64,000 bases of DNA from Collinsella sp. AF08-23 (lineage in GTDB: Bacteria > Actinomycetota > Coriobacteriia > Coriobacteriales > Coriobacteriaceae), in assembly GCF_003479805.1 (NCBI RefSeq), contig NZ_QUHV01000001.1, positions 186,001-250,000 of the forward strand, in the 5' to 3' direction. The notes under the pieces are model-generated. The model was given only the letters and a program-made list of their open reading frames with translations, made no database searches and had not been told where the DNA came from. Position numbers and translations under genes: made by a program. This document shows, piece after piece, positions 16,397 through 26,597 of the stretch (position 1 is its first letter; each line of letters opens with the position of its first letter).

Positions 16397-18916
16397 ATGA
16401 CTCAACCCGTGATCGGCACTCCGTGGAACAAGCTCGAGAACCCGGTGAGCGCAGAGGAGCTCGCCGGAGTTGACAAGTATTGGCGTTGCGCCAACTACCT
16501 GTCCGTTGGCCAGATCTACCTTCGTTCGAATCCGCTGATGCGCCCCGATTGGACCGATGCGAAAACGGGGGAGCAGCGTGACTTTGGGCGTATCGACGTC
16601 AAGCACCGCCTGGTGGGCCACTGGGGAACCACTCCCGGAATCAACTTCCTGTTCGGCCACGTGAACCGTCTTATCGCCGATCACGGTCAGAACACCATCT
16701 TCCTTATGGGTCCTGGTCACGGTGGTCCCGCCGGTACCGCGCAGTCCCTGCTTGACGGAACCTACCGCGAGATCCGCCCCGATATCACGGACGATGAGGC
16801 GGGTCTCGAGAAGTTCTTCCGCCAGTTCTCGTATCCGGGTGGCATCCCCAGCCACTTTGCCCCCGAGACTCCCGGCTCCATTCACGAGGGCGGCGAGCTC
16901 GGTTACACGCTCAGTCATGCATACGGAGCGGTGATGGACAATCCGAGCCTGCTGGCTGTTGCCGTGGTCGGCGACGGCGAGGCCGAGACCGCGGCGCTCG
17001 CAACCTCCTGGCAGTCCAACAAGCTCATCAATCCCAAGACTGACGGCATCGTGCTGCCCATCCTGCACCTGAACGGCTACAAGATCGCGAACCCCACCAT
17101 CCTGGCGCGCATCTCCGACGAGGAGCTCACCAAGTTCTTCGAGGGCATGGGCTACAAGCCGCACTTCTTCGTCGCTGGCTTTGACAACGAGTCCCACGCC
17201 TCCATCCATGCGCGTTTCGCCGGGCTGCTCGAAGAGGTCTTCAGCGAGATCTGCGACATCAAGGCCAGCGCCGAACTGGGCGACGAGACCCGTCCCGTGT
17301 ACCCGATGATTGTCTTCCGCACGCCCAAGGGCTGGACGTGCCCCAAGCACATCGACGGCAAGAAGACGGAGGACTCCTGGCGCGCCCATCAGGTCCCGCT
17401 GGCGGACGCCCGCGACACCCACGAGCACTTCCGCGTGCTGCGCTCTTGGCTGCACTCCTATGAACCCGAAGAGCTCTTCACGCCCGAGGGGCAGATTCGC
17501 GCCGAGGTGACGGCGTTCATGCCCACCGGCGACCTGCGCATCGGCGCCAACCCCAACGCCAATGGCGGCACGGTTCGCCGCGAACTCACTCTGCCCGACA
17601 TCCACACCCATGAGGTCCCGGTGGCGGAGAAGGGCCACGGTTGGGGAGCGACCGAGGCTGCGCGCGTGTTCGGCGCCTACACCGCCGACGTCCTCGCCGC
17701 CAACGACGACTTCCGCATCTTTGGCCCCGACGAGACTGCCTCGAACCGCCTGCAGGACGCCTACGCCGCCACCAAGAAACAGTGGCTCGCCGGCCATTAC
17801 GCGGACGCGGATAACGACGACTTGCTTGCACCCGAGGGTCGCGTGATCGAGCAGCTTTCCGAGCACCAGTGCGAGGGCTTCCTCGAGGCGTATGTGCTCA
17901 CCGGCCGCCACGGCGTGTGGTCGAGCTACGAGAGCTTCGTTCACGTGGTCGATTCCATGGTGAATCAGCACTGCAAGTGGCTCGAGGCCACCAAGCGCGA
18001 GATCCCGTGGCGCGCTCCGATCTCCGGTCTGAACATCCTGCTCTCCAGCCATGTGTGGCGCCAAGATCACAACGGATTCTCCCATCAGGACCCGGGCTTC
18101 ATCGACGTCCTGCTCAACAAGGCGAACGACACGCACGTGGTGAACGCCTATTACCCCTGCGATGCGAACATGGCACTCGCGGTTGCGGAGCGCGTCTACC
18201 GGTCCACGGATTGCGTGAACGCGATCTTCTGCGGCAAGCAGCCCGCGCCGACCTTCGTGACCGTGGACGACGCGCGCGCCGAGCTCGCCGAGGGCTTGGC
18301 CGCCTGGGAGTGGGCGAGCACCGCGAAGAGCTTGGAAGACGCCGACATGGTCATCGCCACGTGCGGTGATGTGCCCACGCTCGAGGCGCTTGCCGCCGTG
18401 GACCTGCTGCGCGGCCATGGTGTCAAGGTGTGGTTCGTAAACGTGGTCGACCTGCTCAAGATCCAGAATGCCTGCGAGAACGACCAGGCCATTACCGATG
18501 AGCGATTTGCCGAGCTCTTTGGCACGGGCGACAAGCCGGTCCTGTTCTGCTTCCACGCCTACGCCGGCACGATCCGCCGTCTGGTGTGGGCGCGTCCCGG
18601 CCACGACGCCTGGTGCGTGCACGGCTACGAGGAGAAGGGCTCCACGACCACGCCGTTCGACATGCTGCGCCTGAACAACATGGACCGCTGGGCGCTGGCC
18701 GCCGAGGCGCTGCGCCTGATCGACGGCGCTCGCGGGGAGTCCGTGCATGCCGAGCAGATCGAGGCATGGGAGGCGTTCCGCCTCGAGGCGTTCGAGTTCG
18801 CCGTCGATGAGGGCTACGACCACCCCGCGTTCACCGATTGGGTGTGGCCCGATGCGGCTGCCAACACCGAGTCGTCGCTCAATGCCACCCAACTCACCGC
18901 AGGCGATAACGAGTAG
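16397..18916 (+). CDS. xfp: Xylulose-5-phosphate/fructose-6-phosphate phosphoketolase
   Basis: An 839-residue thiamine-diphosphate enzyme that cleaves xylulose-5-P or fructose-6-P with phosphate to give acetyl-phosphate plus a C3 or C4 sugar phosphate. Length is typical. Signatures include [11 protein letters not shown] near residue 75, GPGHGGPA near 104, SHAYGAV, and the ThDP/Mg motif [18 protein letters not shown] near 194. It is transcribed alone behind two LacI-type operators, so it is probably induced by a specific sugar rather than constitutive. GGGAGG precedes the ATG. It would give the cell ATP via acetate kinase. Confidence 0.96.
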   Translation: MTQPVIGTPWNKLENPVSAEELAGVDKYWRCANYLSVGQIYLRSNPLMRPDWTDAKTGEQRDFGRIDVKHRLVGHWGTTPGINFLFGHVNRLIADHGQNTIFLMGPGHGGPAGTAQSLLDGTYREIRPDITDDEAGLEKFFRQFSYPGGIPSHFAPETPGSIHEGGELGYTLSHAYGAVMDNPSLLAVAVVGDGEAETAALATSWQSNKLINPKTDGIVLPILHLNGYKIANPTILARISDEELTKFFEGMGYKPHFFVAGFDNESHASIHARFAGLLEEVFSEICDIKASAELGDETRPVYPMIVFRTPKGWTCPKHIDGKKTEDSWRAHQVPLADARDTHEHFRVLRSWLHSYEPEELFTPEGQIRAEVTAFMPTGDLRIGANPNANGGTVRRELTLPDIHTHEVPVAEKGHGWGATEAARVFGAYTADVLAANDDFRIFGPDETASNRLQDAYAATKKQWLAGHYADADNDDLLAPEGRVIEQLSEHQCEGFLEAYVLTGRHGVWSSYESFVHVVDSMVNQHCKWLEATKREIPWRAPISGLNILLSSHVWRQDHNGFSHQDPGFIDVLLNKANDTHVVNAYYPCDANMALAVAERVYRSTDCVNAIFCGKQPAPTFVTVDDARAELAEGLAAWEWASTAKSLEDADMVIATCGDVPTLEALAAVDLLRGHGVKVWFVNVVDLLKIQNACENDQAITDERFAELFGTGDKPVLFCFHAYAGTIRRLVWARPGHDAWCVHGYEEKGSTTTPFDMLRLNNMDRWALAAEALRLIDGARGESVHAEQIEAWEAFRLEAFEFAVDEGYDHPAFTDWVWPDAAANTESSLNATQLTAGDNE

Positions 18917-18944
18917 CCCGGCTTTCCTGAGCGGTCATATATGA

Positions 18945-18982
18945 AAACGGTGCATCGCCTGTATGGGTGATGCACCGTTTGA
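18945..18982 (+). terminator. Terminator after xfp
   Basis: A perfect 12-bp stem, AAACGGTGCATC at 18945-18956 with GATGCACCGTTT at 18969-18980. Only a short T tract lies within its right arm. Confidence 0.6.
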
Positions 18983-19026
18983 CGTTCGGTCGAGTTTTAA
19001 GTTCTCGCGAAGTATAAAGCGAACGA

Positions 19027-19118
19027 CCGGGATGGGTATTTCTTGAGCAAACATTCCGCAGGAAAGCCACCCGAAGGTGGCTTTCCGAGGACGTTTGCGA
19101 AGGAATTACCCATCCCGG
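19027..19118. repeat. Large nested palindrome, family A (copy 2)
   Basis: Arms at 19027-19052 and 19093-19118 are complementary at 22 of 26 positions. The inner hairpin is GGAAAGCCACC-CGAA-GGTGGCTTTCC. The junction carries AAACATTCCGCAG on the left and CGAGGACGTTT on the right, matching the copy at 3308-3432, while the outer arms are unrelated to it. It lies between the convergent xfp and usp genes, so it may act as a bidirectional terminator. Confidence 0.8.
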
Positions 19119-19132
19119 ACGGTGGGGAGCGA

Positions 19133-19570
19133 CTACTTCACGACTAGGATGTCGCAATCGGTGTTGCGCAACAGGAACGTGGAGATGGAGCCCAGCAGCG
19201 CGTACTTAATGGAAGACAGACCGCGGGCACCGCAGAGTACGAGGTCGGGCTTGACCACGTCGAGCATCTCGTCCTTGAGCGTTTCGCGTATGCGCCCGGC
19301 GCGGATCATGACCTCGACGGAGGGAATCGCCTCGTTCGCCTTGGCCTCCTCGACCTGGGCCGCGATGGAGTTGGTAAAGGCATCCTGCAGGCCCTGGATC
19401 AGATCGGCGGGGTAGGATCCAGCGGATTCGAGCGCAGTCGAATCGATGACATGACCGATAACAAGAGCAGCGCCGTTGTTCGCGGCGACTTTGATGGCGC
19501 GTGCGAGCACGAAATCCTGCTGGTCGGTACCGTCAAGGGCAACAAATACCTTGGAATAACCTTCGTGCAT
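19133..19570 (-). CDS. Universal stress protein, UspA family
   Basis: A 145-residue single-domain Usp. The ATP-binding signature G-2x-G-9x-G(S/T) is complete: GARG followed by nine residues and GS near residues 118-133. It should therefore bind ATP, as MJ0577-type proteins do. It is convergent with xfp and divergent from uppP. AAGGAGGT precedes the ATG. The role is general stress survival; nothing here points to a specific partner. Confidence 0.9.
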   Translation of the reverse strand: MHEGYSKVFVALDGTDQQDFVLARAIKVAANNGAALVIGHVIDSTALESAGSYPADLIQGLQDAFTNSIAAQVEEAKANEAIPSVEVMIRAGRIRETLKDEMLDVVKPDLVLCGARGLSSIKYALLGSISTFLLRNTDCDILVVK

Positions 19571-19734
19571 GGTGACCTCCTTGGCCTGTGGTGGGCTTCC
19601 GTGTACCCACCGTTTGGTGCTTTACCATGCCACAGTTATACCCAATTGCCCGTTTCCGGTGCGTAACATGTCACGAACGGCGCGCTTTTTCGGTGCAGTG
19701 GGCGAAGAGGGGCGATAATAGGCGGAAGAATGAT

Positions 19735-19764
19735 TTGACTGCGCCACGCTTGCGGTCATGTTAT
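19735..19764 (+). promoter_or_regulatory. Candidate uppP promoter
   Basis: TTGACT at 19735-19740 and TGTTAT at 19759-19764 are separated by 18 bp. They lie 25 bases before the uppP start codon. Confidence 0.45.
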
Positions 19765-19788
19765 ACGGTTGAAACTGGGGGAGGTCCT

Positions 19789-20724
19789 TTGGACGTCATC
19801 GAACTGCTTAAATCCGCGTTTCTCGGTTTGGTCGAGGGCATCACGGAGTGGCTGCCTATCTCCTCGACGGGGCACATGATCTTGGTCGACGAGTTCATCA
19901 AGCTCAACGTCACCGAGGAATTCTGGAACATGTTCCTCGTCGTGATCCAGCTTGGCGCTATTCTCGCCGTTTGCGTGCTCTTCCTGCGCGACCTGCTGCC
20001 CTTTGGCTTTGGCAAGACGAAGCAGGAGCGCCGCGACACGTGGAGCCTGTGGGGCAAGATCATCGTGGGCTGCCTGCCTGCGGCGATCATTGGCATCCCG
20101 CTCGATGACTTCATGGAGGAGCACCTCTATAACGCGTGGGTCGTCGCTGCGGCGCTCATCGTCTATGGCGTCGCGTTCATCGTGATCGAGCGCTGGCGCG
20201 CCAAGAAGCTTGCGGCGCGCGTGGCCGAGGAAGCCGCGGCGAACGCCCGTCCCGGGGGAGCCCACTTTGCGGCTCCCGCCGTCGCTATCGAGCCCACGCA
20301 AGGCGGCGACTTTGGCTCCATCACCTCGCTCGAGGATCTCTCTTACAAGACCGCCCTTGGCATCGGCTGCTTCCAGGTGCTCTCGCTTATTCCCGGTACC
20401 TCGCGCTCCGGCTCCACCATCATCGGCGGCCTGCTGTTGGGCACCACGCGTTCCGTTGCCGCCAAGTTCACGTTCTTCTTGGCGATTCCCGTCATGTTCG
20501 GTGCGAGCTTCCTCAAGCTCGTCAAGTTCTTCCTCAAGGGCGGCGTGTTCGACGCGAGCGGTCTGGCCATCCTCGGTGTGGGTTGCGCCGTCGCTTTTGT
20601 GGTCTCGCTCATTGCGATCAAGTGGCTCATGGGATTTGTCCGCCGTCACGATTTCACAGCGTTCGGCATCTACCGCATTGTGCTCGGCATCGCGGTGCTG
20701 GGGTATTTTGCTCTACTTGCCTAA
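19789..20724 (+). CDS. uppP: Undecaprenyl-diphosphatase (BacA/UppP)
   Basis: A 311-residue integral membrane enzyme that dephosphorylates undecaprenyl pyrophosphate, recycling the lipid carrier of cell-wall synthesis and conferring bacitracin tolerance. The two catalytic motifs are intact: EGITEWLPISSTGH at residues 16-29 and PGTSRSGSTI near 200. A charged loop of ~45 residues (KKLAARVAEEAAANARPG...) precedes the second motif, longer than in E. coli BacA. The start is a TTG at 19789 directly after GGGGGAGG. A much longer upstream frame lacks a ribosome site and is rejected. Confidence 0.93.
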   Translation: MDVIELLKSAFLGLVEGITEWLPISSTGHMILVDEFIKLNVTEEFWNMFLVVIQLGAILAVCVLFLRDLLPFGFGKTKQERRDTWSLWGKIIVGCLPAAIIGIPLDDFMEEHLYNAWVVAAALIVYGVAFIVIERWRAKKLAARVAEEAAANARPGGAHFAAPAVAIEPTQGGDFGSITSLEDLSYKTALGIGCFQVLSLIPGTSRSGSTIIGGLLLGTTRSVAAKFTFFLAIPVMFGASFLKLVKFFLKGGVFDASGLAILGVGCAVAFVVSLIAIKWLMGFVRRHDFTAFGIYRIVLGIAVLGYFALLA

Positions 20725-20764
20725 AGTACGTGCTACCATTTCGTAGACGGATAACGAAAACTGA

Positions 20765-20794
20765 AGGCGCGCTGTCCGAGGGGGCGGCGCGCCT
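20765..20794 (+). terminator. Hairpin after uppP
   Basis: AGGCGCGC at 20765-20772 pairs perfectly with GCGCGCCT at 20787-20794. No T-run follows, so termination may be incomplete and read through into the peptidase gene. Confidence 0.45.
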
Positions 20795-20815
20795 CCTCAT
20801 GTACGAGGAGGAGCC

Positions 20816-22330
20816 ATGGGCAAGATGGGAACGACGGTGGCGCTGGCAGGTGCCGCAGTGGGCGCGGTGGCGGGTGTCACGGCAATTGCATGTGCGAAGC
20901 GCGCAGCGGGCCTGCGTCCGAGTGCGCCCGCGGGTACACCGCTCACAGCAGAGGGCTACCACGCGGGGGATGACGCGGTCGAGCGATTCCGGGCGCTCCT
21001 GCGGGTGCCCACCATCTCGCGCGACGATCCGGCACTCGTGGATCGCACGCCCTTCGAGGCCTGGGTGCCCACCCTGCGCGAGCAGTTCCCCCGCGTGTTC
21101 GAGGTGTGCGAACTCACCATGTTTGACGAGTTCGGCCTGCTCATGCGTTGGCCTGGTGCCGATGCTACCCTCGATCCGATCGTGCTCATGGCACATCAGG
21201 ACGTAGTGCCAACTGAGGGTCAGGCGTGGGACCACGACCCGTTTGCCGCCGAGATCCACGACGGCGAGATCTGGGCCCGTGGTTCGCTCGACACTAAGAA
21301 CATCGCCGCGGCGATCTTCGAGTCGATGAACGTGTTGATCGGTGAGGGCTATGTGCCTCCGCGCGACGTCTGGTATTTCTCGTCGAACGGCGAGGAGGTT
21401 GCGGGTTCGGCTGCTCGGCAGGCGGTTGCGTGGATGCGCGAGCACGGCATCCACCCCTATATGGTGATGGATGAGGGCGGCGCGGTGGCGGCAGACGCCC
21501 CCTTGGGCGTGGAGGAGCCCGTGGCGATGGTCGGGGTCTCCGAGAAAGGGCATGTCGACCTCAAGGTCACGGCGCGCGCCGATGGCGGCCACGCATCGAC
21601 GCCCGCCGAGAACGACGCCCCGCGCCTGCTCGCCCGCGTGTGCGAGCATATCGCCGCGAATCCCGGTAAGCCCGAGTTCACGCGCGCCCTCGACGCGACC
21701 CTCATGGAGCTTGCGAGCCGCAGTTCGACCCTGTACCGCATGGTGTTCTCAAACCTGTGGCTGACGCGTCCACTCGTATCGAAGATCATGTCGTCGAGTC
21801 CCGAGATGGGTGCGATGATCCGCACCACCTACGCCCTCACCCAGTTGCAGGGCTCGCCGGCCCACAACGTGCTCCCCACGGTGGCAACGGCGAACTTCAA
21901 CGTCCGTATCGCCCCGTTCGAGACGGTCACGGATGCTATCAACCGCGCCCGTGAGCGCGCGGAGGAGGCGTGCCGAGCGTGCGGCGTGAGCCCCGACCAC
22001 GTCACCATCGAGATCGAGCAGGCCGTGCCCTACACTGAGCCCGCGCCCGTGAGCCCGTTCGAGGACGACCCCGCTTTCGATTACCTGCATCGCTGCGTCG
22101 CGGGAGTGTATCCCGAGGCGGGCTTTGCGCCGTACGTGCAGAACTCCTGCACGGATTCCCGGGAGTTCTGCGAGATTTGCGAGCGCGTGTACCGCTTTGG
22201 CGGCTTTATCTACTCGGGTGAGGCCCGCTCGCTGCTGCATACGGCGAATGAGCGCATCGGCGTGGACGTGTACAAGCGCGGGATCGAGTTCTACATGGCG
22301 TTCCTGCGCAATCTCGACGAGCTTCGATAG
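20816..22330 (+). CDS. M20 family metallopeptidase, carboxypeptidase S/PM20D1-like
   Basis: A 504-residue zinc hydrolase. An N-terminal hydrophobic segment (residues 5-25) suggests a membrane anchor. Metal ligands fit the M20 pattern: MAHQDVVP near 123, the bridging Asp in RGSLDTKN, and the catalytic SSNGEEV. The length and these motifs resemble Cps1/PM20D1, which cleave peptides or N-acyl amino acids; the substrate here is not known. The next gene, an MFS transporter, starts four bases after the stop, so the two are translationally coupled. GGAGGAG precedes the ATG. Confidence 0.85.
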   Translation: MGKMGTTVALAGAAVGAVAGVTAIACAKRAAGLRPSAPAGTPLTAEGYHAGDDAVERFRALLRVPTISRDDPALVDRTPFEAWVPTLREQFPRVFEVCELTMFDEFGLLMRWPGADATLDPIVLMAHQDVVPTEGQAWDHDPFAAEIHDGEIWARGSLDTKNIAAAIFESMNVLIGEGYVPPRDVWYFSSNGEEVAGSAARQAVAWMREHGIHPYMVMDEGGAVAADAPLGVEEPVAMVGVSEKGHVDLKVTARADGGHASTPAENDAPRLLARVCEHIAANPGKPEFTRALDATLMELASRSSTLYRMVFSNLWLTRPLVSKIMSSSPEMGAMIRTTYALTQLQGSPAHNVLPTVATANFNVRIAPFETVTDAINRARERAEEACRACGVSPDHVTIEIEQAVPYTEPAPVSPFEDDPAFDYLHRCVAGVYPEAGFAPYVQNSCTDSREFCEICERVYRFGGFIYSGEARSLLHTANERIGVDVYKRGIEFYMAFLRNLDELR

Positions 22331-22333
22331 GGG

Positions 22334-23671
22334 ATGAACATGGCTGGAGAGAACAAGGCCCGCACCTCCCGAGCGCCCAGGCTCGATTACGCGCATGTCG
22401 CGCTCGCCTCGCTGCCGTTCATGGGCATGATCAGCTTCTGGCAGGTCTTTGACGGCATCGTTCCCAAGATGCTCACGGGGACGTTCGGCTTGGACAATAT
22501 GACTACCGGTGCCGTCATGGCGATCGACAACGTGTTCGGTCTCGTGTTGCTACCCCTGTTCGGCATCCTGTCCGACCGCTGTGCAAGCCGCCTCGGTCGC
22601 CGCACGCCGTTCATCCTGATCGGGTCGGTGATTGCCGCTTTCAGCGTGCCGCTTATCGCCGTCGCCAACGGGATGCGCAGCCTGCCGCTGCTCATCTTCG
22701 CAATCCTCCTCACGTTGTTCGCCATCTGCATGTACCGCACCATGACCGTCGCGATCGTGTGCGATATCACGCCACGCCCGCTGCGCACCAAGGCCGATTC
22801 GATCCAAAAGATGGTGGGCTACGCGGGCACGGGCGCGATGCTCGTGGCGATTGCGGTGATGGTGCCCTCCGGTGACATGCCCAACTACATTCCGCTGTTC
22901 ATGCTGCAGGCGCTCGTCATCCTGGGTTCTGCGGTGGTGTACGCCATCCGTGTGCGCGAGCCACAGCTCGTGCAAAAAATGCATGACGAGAGCCTTAAGA
23001 TGGGGATCGAGGAGTCCGAGATCATGGTCGACGACTCACCCGAGGCAGGCGGCCGCGCGAAGATCACCGACCGCTCCGTACTCTTTTCGATTGCGATGCT
23101 CTTGGCCGCAACTTTTTTCTATTACATGAGCTACAACGCCATGACCACGAATATCTCGCGTTATGCTGATATGTTTTACAACATGGAGGGCGGCAGCTAC
23201 GCGATTATCAACATCGTGACAATAGTTGGCGCGCTCTCGGGATATGTGCCGCTCGCTAACCTCTCGCTCAAGGTGGGACGTAAGCGCGTTGCCGTGGCGT
23301 CGGCGCTCGTCATGGCTCTCGCACCGGTAGCCCTGTGGCTTATTCCCGGGTTCAGCCCCGTCTTCTACCTCGTGTTCCTCGCCATAGGCATCGCGCTGGG
23401 CGGCGTTGACATGTGCGTGTACACCATGCTGCTCGAGGTGGTGGACGCGAACAGCGTTGGTCGCTACTCGGGCTACTACTACACGGTCTCGATGGCGGCG
23501 CAGGTGGCGACCCCCATCCTGTCGGGCATCGTAATGGATGTCGCCCCCGGTTTGCTCTTCGCCTACATCGCGCTCATGGGCATCTTCATGCTGTTTGCTA
23601 TCGCGGCAGCGCGCCATGGCGACACGGTCCTGATTGACGAGGTCGCGCGCCGCGAATCGGCCTCGGCGTAA
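22334..23671 (+). CDS. MFS transporter, SLC45/GPH-like
   Basis: A 445-residue protein with 12 predicted membrane segments. The TM2-3 loop DRCASRLGRRTPFI matches the sugar-symporter motif and resembles that of the transporter at 10768-12063. It starts three bases after the M20 peptidase gene; the peptidase stop region supplies the ribosome site (ATAGGGG). Co-expression suggests it transports a product or substrate of the peptidase, although family relatives move sugars. Confidence 0.83.
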   Translation: MNMAGENKARTSRAPRLDYAHVALASLPFMGMISFWQVFDGIVPKMLTGTFGLDNMTTGAVMAIDNVFGLVLLPLFGILSDRCASRLGRRTPFILIGSVIAAFSVPLIAVANGMRSLPLLIFAILLTLFAICMYRTMTVAIVCDITPRPLRTKADSIQKMVGYAGTGAMLVAIAVMVPSGDMPNYIPLFMLQALVILGSAVVYAIRVREPQLVQKMHDESLKMGIEESEIMVDDSPEAGGRAKITDRSVLFSIAMLLAATFFYYMSYNAMTTNISRYADMFYNMEGGSYAIINIVTIVGALSGYVPLANLSLKVGRKRVAVASALVMALAPVALWLIPGFSPVFYLVFLAIGIALGGVDMCVYTMLLEVVDANSVGRYSGYYYTVSMAAQVATPILSGIVMDVAPGLLFAYIALMGIFMLFAIAAARHGDTVLIDEVARRESASA

Positions 23672-23676
23672 ACGTC

Positions 23677-23708
23677 GGAGCGCTTCCTGCGGGCGGACGG
23701 CGCTCCGG
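23677..23708 (+). terminator. Hairpin after MFS gene
   Basis: CGGAGCGC near 23677 pairs with GCGCTCCG near 23701. No T-run follows. Confidence 0.4.
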
Positions 23709-23715
23709 CCCCCGC

Positions 23716-23743
23716 TTGTCGTGCCGACGTTCTGGCATACTGT
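23716..23743 (+). promoter_or_regulatory. Candidate promoter of ArsC-like gene
   Basis: TTGTCG at 23716-23721 and TACTGT at 23738-23743 are separated by 16 bp, 38 bases upstream of the start codon. Confidence 0.4.
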
Positions 23744-23781
23744 GCGCATGCGAGACCATGACCACGAGAGGCGGAGGCCCT

Positions 23782-24123
23782 ATGAACATCCAGATCTTCG
23801 GCACCAAGAAGAGCTTCGACACCAAGAAGGCGCAGCGCTACTTCAAAGAGCGGCGCATCAAGTTCCAGTTCATCGACTTGCGCGAGAAGGAGATGAGCAA
23901 GGGCGAGCTCCAGAGCGTGATGCGCGCGGCCGGCGGCATCGACGCCGTGATCGACCAGGGCGCCAAGGACCAGGACACCGTCGCGTTGATCACCTACCTG
24001 GTGGAGAGCCAGAAGTTCGACAAGCTCCTCGAGAACCAGCAGGTCCTTCGCGAGCCCATCGTGCGCAACGGCGCCAAGGCGACCGTGGGGTATTGCCCCG
24101 AGGTCTGGAAGACCTGGGAGTAG
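23782..24123 (+). CDS. ArsC/Spx-fold protein lacking the catalytic cysteine
   Basis: A 113-residue thioredoxin-fold protein of the ArsC/YffB/Spx group. The N-terminal strand and helix read IQIFGTKKSFDTKKAQRYF. In arsenate reductases and Spx this position holds C or CxxC; here it is K-S. The later REPIVRNG and KATVGYCPEVW segments fit the family, with the latter holding the only cysteine. It is therefore unlikely to be an arsenate reductase and could instead bind a protein partner. GGCGGAGG precedes the ATG at 23782. Confidence 0.75.
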   Translation: MNIQIFGTKKSFDTKKAQRYFKERRIKFQFIDLREKEMSKGELQSVMRAAGGIDAVIDQGAKDQDTVALITYLVESQKFDKLLENQQVLREPIVRNGAKATVGYCPEVWKTWE

Positions 24124-24415
24124 GGGACGGTGGCCACGGAAGGGCTGCGTGGAAGGACCTACGCGCGGGGGGCTCTGGAGCAGCCTAGAACGATAAAATG
24201 AACGAGAAAAAGTCCCAATTACGATAAACCGAATCACCTGCGGCTATGGTATCCTTGCAAGCGTGAATAAATCTTCGGCCAACGGTTGCTATTTTCACTC
24301 AAACGCGCGCGTTTTTTCGGCGAGTGGCGCATGGGGATGGCTGGCCGCTGTTCGGGGATGCCGGATATCGGGGCGAGAGCCGTCCCGACAGCACGACAAG
24401 GAGCGTGGTCAGGTA
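24124..24415 (+). other. pflB leader region
   Basis: A 290-bp leader. TATGGTATCC near 24246 is a possible -10 region. ACGCGCGCGT followed by TTTTTT lies near 24305-24320 but does not form an ordinary terminator stem. No riboswitch was recognised. An in-frame ATG at 24263 could extend PflB by 51 residues, but that segment has no PFL similarity. Confidence 0.4.
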
Positions 24416-26530
24416 ATGCAGGAGGCATGGGAAGGCTTCGAGGACGGTAATTGGACCAAAGAGGTCGACGTCCGCGACTTCATCCAGAAGAACTATACCC
24501 CCTACGAGGGCGACGAGTCGTTCCTGGTGGGCCCCACCGAGCGCACCACCAAGCTGTGGGACGACGTCATGGCCCTTATGCTCAAGGAGCGTGAGCAGGG
24601 CGGCGTTCTCGACATGGACACCAAGGTCGTGACCGGTATCCTGTCGCACCCGGCCGGCTACATCGACGCCGAGCATCCCGAGCGCGAGACCATTGTTGGT
24701 CTCCAGACCGACAAGCCGCTCAAGCGCGCCCTGCACGTCAACGGCGGTATCCGCATCGCCTGCCAGGCCGCTTCCCAGCACGGCTATGAGGTCGACCCCG
24801 AGATCGTCGACTTCTACACCAACAAGCGCAAGACGCACAACGCCGGCGTGTTCGACGTGTACAAGCCCGAGATGCGCGCTTGCCGCTCCGCCCATATCAT
24901 CACCGGCCTGCCGGATGGCTACGGCCGTGGCCGCATCATCGGCGACTACCGTCGCGTGGCCCTGTACGGCGTTGACGCCCTGATCAAGGACAAGCAGGCT
25001 CAGAAGTCCTCCACCCCCTCCGTCATGAACGAGGACAACATTCGCCTGCGCGAGGAGCTCTCCGAGCAGATTCGCTCGCTGCAGCAGCTTATCGAGCTCG
25101 GTAAGCTCTACGGCTTCGACATCGCCCGCCCGGCTGCCAACACCCAGGAGGCCATCCAGTGGATGTACCTCGCCTATCTGGCTGCCGTGAAGGATCAAAA
25201 CGGCGCCGCCATGTCTATTGGCCGTACCTCCACCTTCATCGACATCTACGCCGAGCGCGACCTCAAGAATGGCACTTTCACCGAGGAGCAGATCCAGGAG
25301 TTCGTCGACCACTTCATCATGAAGCTCCGCATGGTCAAGTTCGCTCGTACCCCCGAGTACCAGAACCTCTTCTCGGGCGACCCGCAGTGGGTCACCGAGT
25401 CTATTGGCGGCATGGGTGTCGACGGCCGTACCCTCGTCACCAAGATGAGCTACCGCTACCTCCATACGCTCGAGACGATGGGCACCTCCCCGGAGCCGAA
25501 CCTGACCGTCCTGTGGTCCACGCACCTGCCGCAGGCCTTCAAGGAGTTCTGCGCCAAGACCTCCATCGCCTCCTCGTCCATCCAGTACGAGAACGACGAC
25601 GTCATGCGCGTGTACCACGGCGACGACTACGCCATCGCCTGCTGCGTGTCCTCCATGCGCGTCGGTAAGGAGATGCAGTTCTTCGGCGCTCGCGCCAACC
25701 TCGCCAAGTGCCTTCTGTACGCACTCAACGGCGGTGTGGACGAGGTCTCCCACAAGCAGATCGGCCCTAAGTACCGTCCGGTCGAGGGCGACACGCTCGA
25801 CTTCGATGACGTCATGAGCAAGTACAAGGACATGATGAAGTGGCTTGCCGGCGTGTACGTGAACACGCTGAACATCATCCACTATATGCACGACAAGTAC
25901 TGCTACGAGGCCATTCAGATGGCCCTGCACGACAAGGACGTCCATCGCTGGTTCGCAACGGGCATCGCCGGCCTCTCCGTCGTGGCCGACTCCCTGTCTG
26001 CCATTAAGTACGCCAAGGTTCACCCCGTCCGCGACGAGCAGGGTGTCATCGTCGACTTCAACATCGAGGGCGACTTCCCCAAGTACGGCAACGATGACGA
26101 CCGCGTCGACACTCTTGCCCACGACATCGTGCATGAGTTCATGGAGTGCATCCGTCGTCACGAGACCTACCGCAACTCCGTGCCCACCACCTCTGTCCTC
26201 ACCATCACCTCCAATGTGGTGTATGGCAAGAACACCGGCGCCACGCCCGATGGCCGTAAGGCCGGCGTGCCGTTCGCCCCGGGTGCCAACCCGATGCACC
26301 AGCGCGACAGCCATGGCGCCATCGCGTCTCTGAGCTCGGTTTCCAAGCTTCCGTTCCGCGACGCGCAGGACGGCATTTCCAACACCTTCTCCATCGTGCC
26401 GGGCGCGCTGGGCAAGGAGGACGAGGTCTTCTTTGGCGACATCGACCTCGGTGACATCGAGTTCGAGAACCCGGTTGCTTGCTGCGATTGCACCGACTCC
26501 TCCGCTCCTGAGGGCTCTGAGGATCGCTAA
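24416..26530 (+). CDS. pflB: Pyruvate formate-lyase large subunit, lacking the glycyl-radical domain
   Basis: A 704-residue formate acetyltransferase body, which would convert pyruvate and CoA to acetyl-CoA and formate. The catalytic cysteine pair is present in IACCVSSM at residues 409-410. Family signatures run to [16 protein letters not shown] near the C terminus. In E. coli PflB a further ~60 residues with the radical glycine follow at that point. Here the protein ends instead with a short acidic, cysteine-containing tail (VACCDC). The missing domain is encoded by the next gene. AAGGAG lies 11 bases upstream of the chosen ATG. It must need the small subunit and PflA to work. Confidence 0.93.
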   Translation: MQEAWEGFEDGNWTKEVDVRDFIQKNYTPYEGDESFLVGPTERTTKLWDDVMALMLKEREQGGVLDMDTKVVTGILSHPAGYIDAEHPERETIVGLQTDKPLKRALHVNGGIRIACQAASQHGYEVDPEIVDFYTNKRKTHNAGVFDVYKPEMRACRSAHIITGLPDGYGRGRIIGDYRRVALYGVDALIKDKQAQKSSTPSVMNEDNIRLREELSEQIRSLQQLIELGKLYGFDIARPAANTQEAIQWMYLAYLAAVKDQNGAAMSIGRTSTFIDIYAERDLKNGTFTEEQIQEFVDHFIMKLRMVKFARTPEYQNLFSGDPQWVTESIGGMGVDGRTLVTKMSYRYLHTLETMGTSPEPNLTVLWSTHLPQAFKEFCAKTSIASSSIQYENDDVMRVYHGDDYAIACCVSSMRVGKEMQFFGARANLAKCLLYALNGGVDEVSHKQIGPKYRPVEGDTLDFDDVMSKYKDMMKWLAGVYVNTLNIIHYMHDKYCYEAIQMALHDKDVHRWFATGIAGLSVVADSLSAIKYAKVHPVRDEQGVIVDFNIEGDFPKYGNDDDRVDTLAHDIVHEFMECIRRHETYRNSVPTTSVLTITSNVVYGKNTGATPDGRKAGVPFAPGANPMHQRDSHGAIASLSSVSKLPFRDAQDGISNTFSIVPGALGKEDEVFFGDIDLGDIEFENPVACCDCTDSSAPEGSEDR

Positions 26531-26563
26531 GATCGCGGGCCACGTGGTCCGTCTGTAATGTTT

Positions 26564-26597
26564 CCGCGCCGGTCGTAATTCTGGCGTACCGGCGCGG
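26564..26597 (+). other. Hairpin between PFL large and small subunit genes
   Basis: A perfect ten-base stem, CCGCGCCGGT at 26564-26573 with ACCGGCGCGG at 26588-26597, has no T-run after it. TATACT near 26609 could be the -10 of a separate promoter for the small subunit. Either would allow unequal subunit amounts. Confidence 0.5.

Noticed and set aside
16340..18892. 850-codon reverse-strand open frame opposite phosphoketolase
   Set aside because: It is the antisense of a clearly conserved gene in G+C-rich DNA, with a low-complexity composition and no domain motifs.
19588..19788. N-terminal extension of UppP
   Set aside because: The TTG at 19789 has an excellent ribosome site and opens the conserved UppP sequence; the extension has no similarity and includes a likely promoter.
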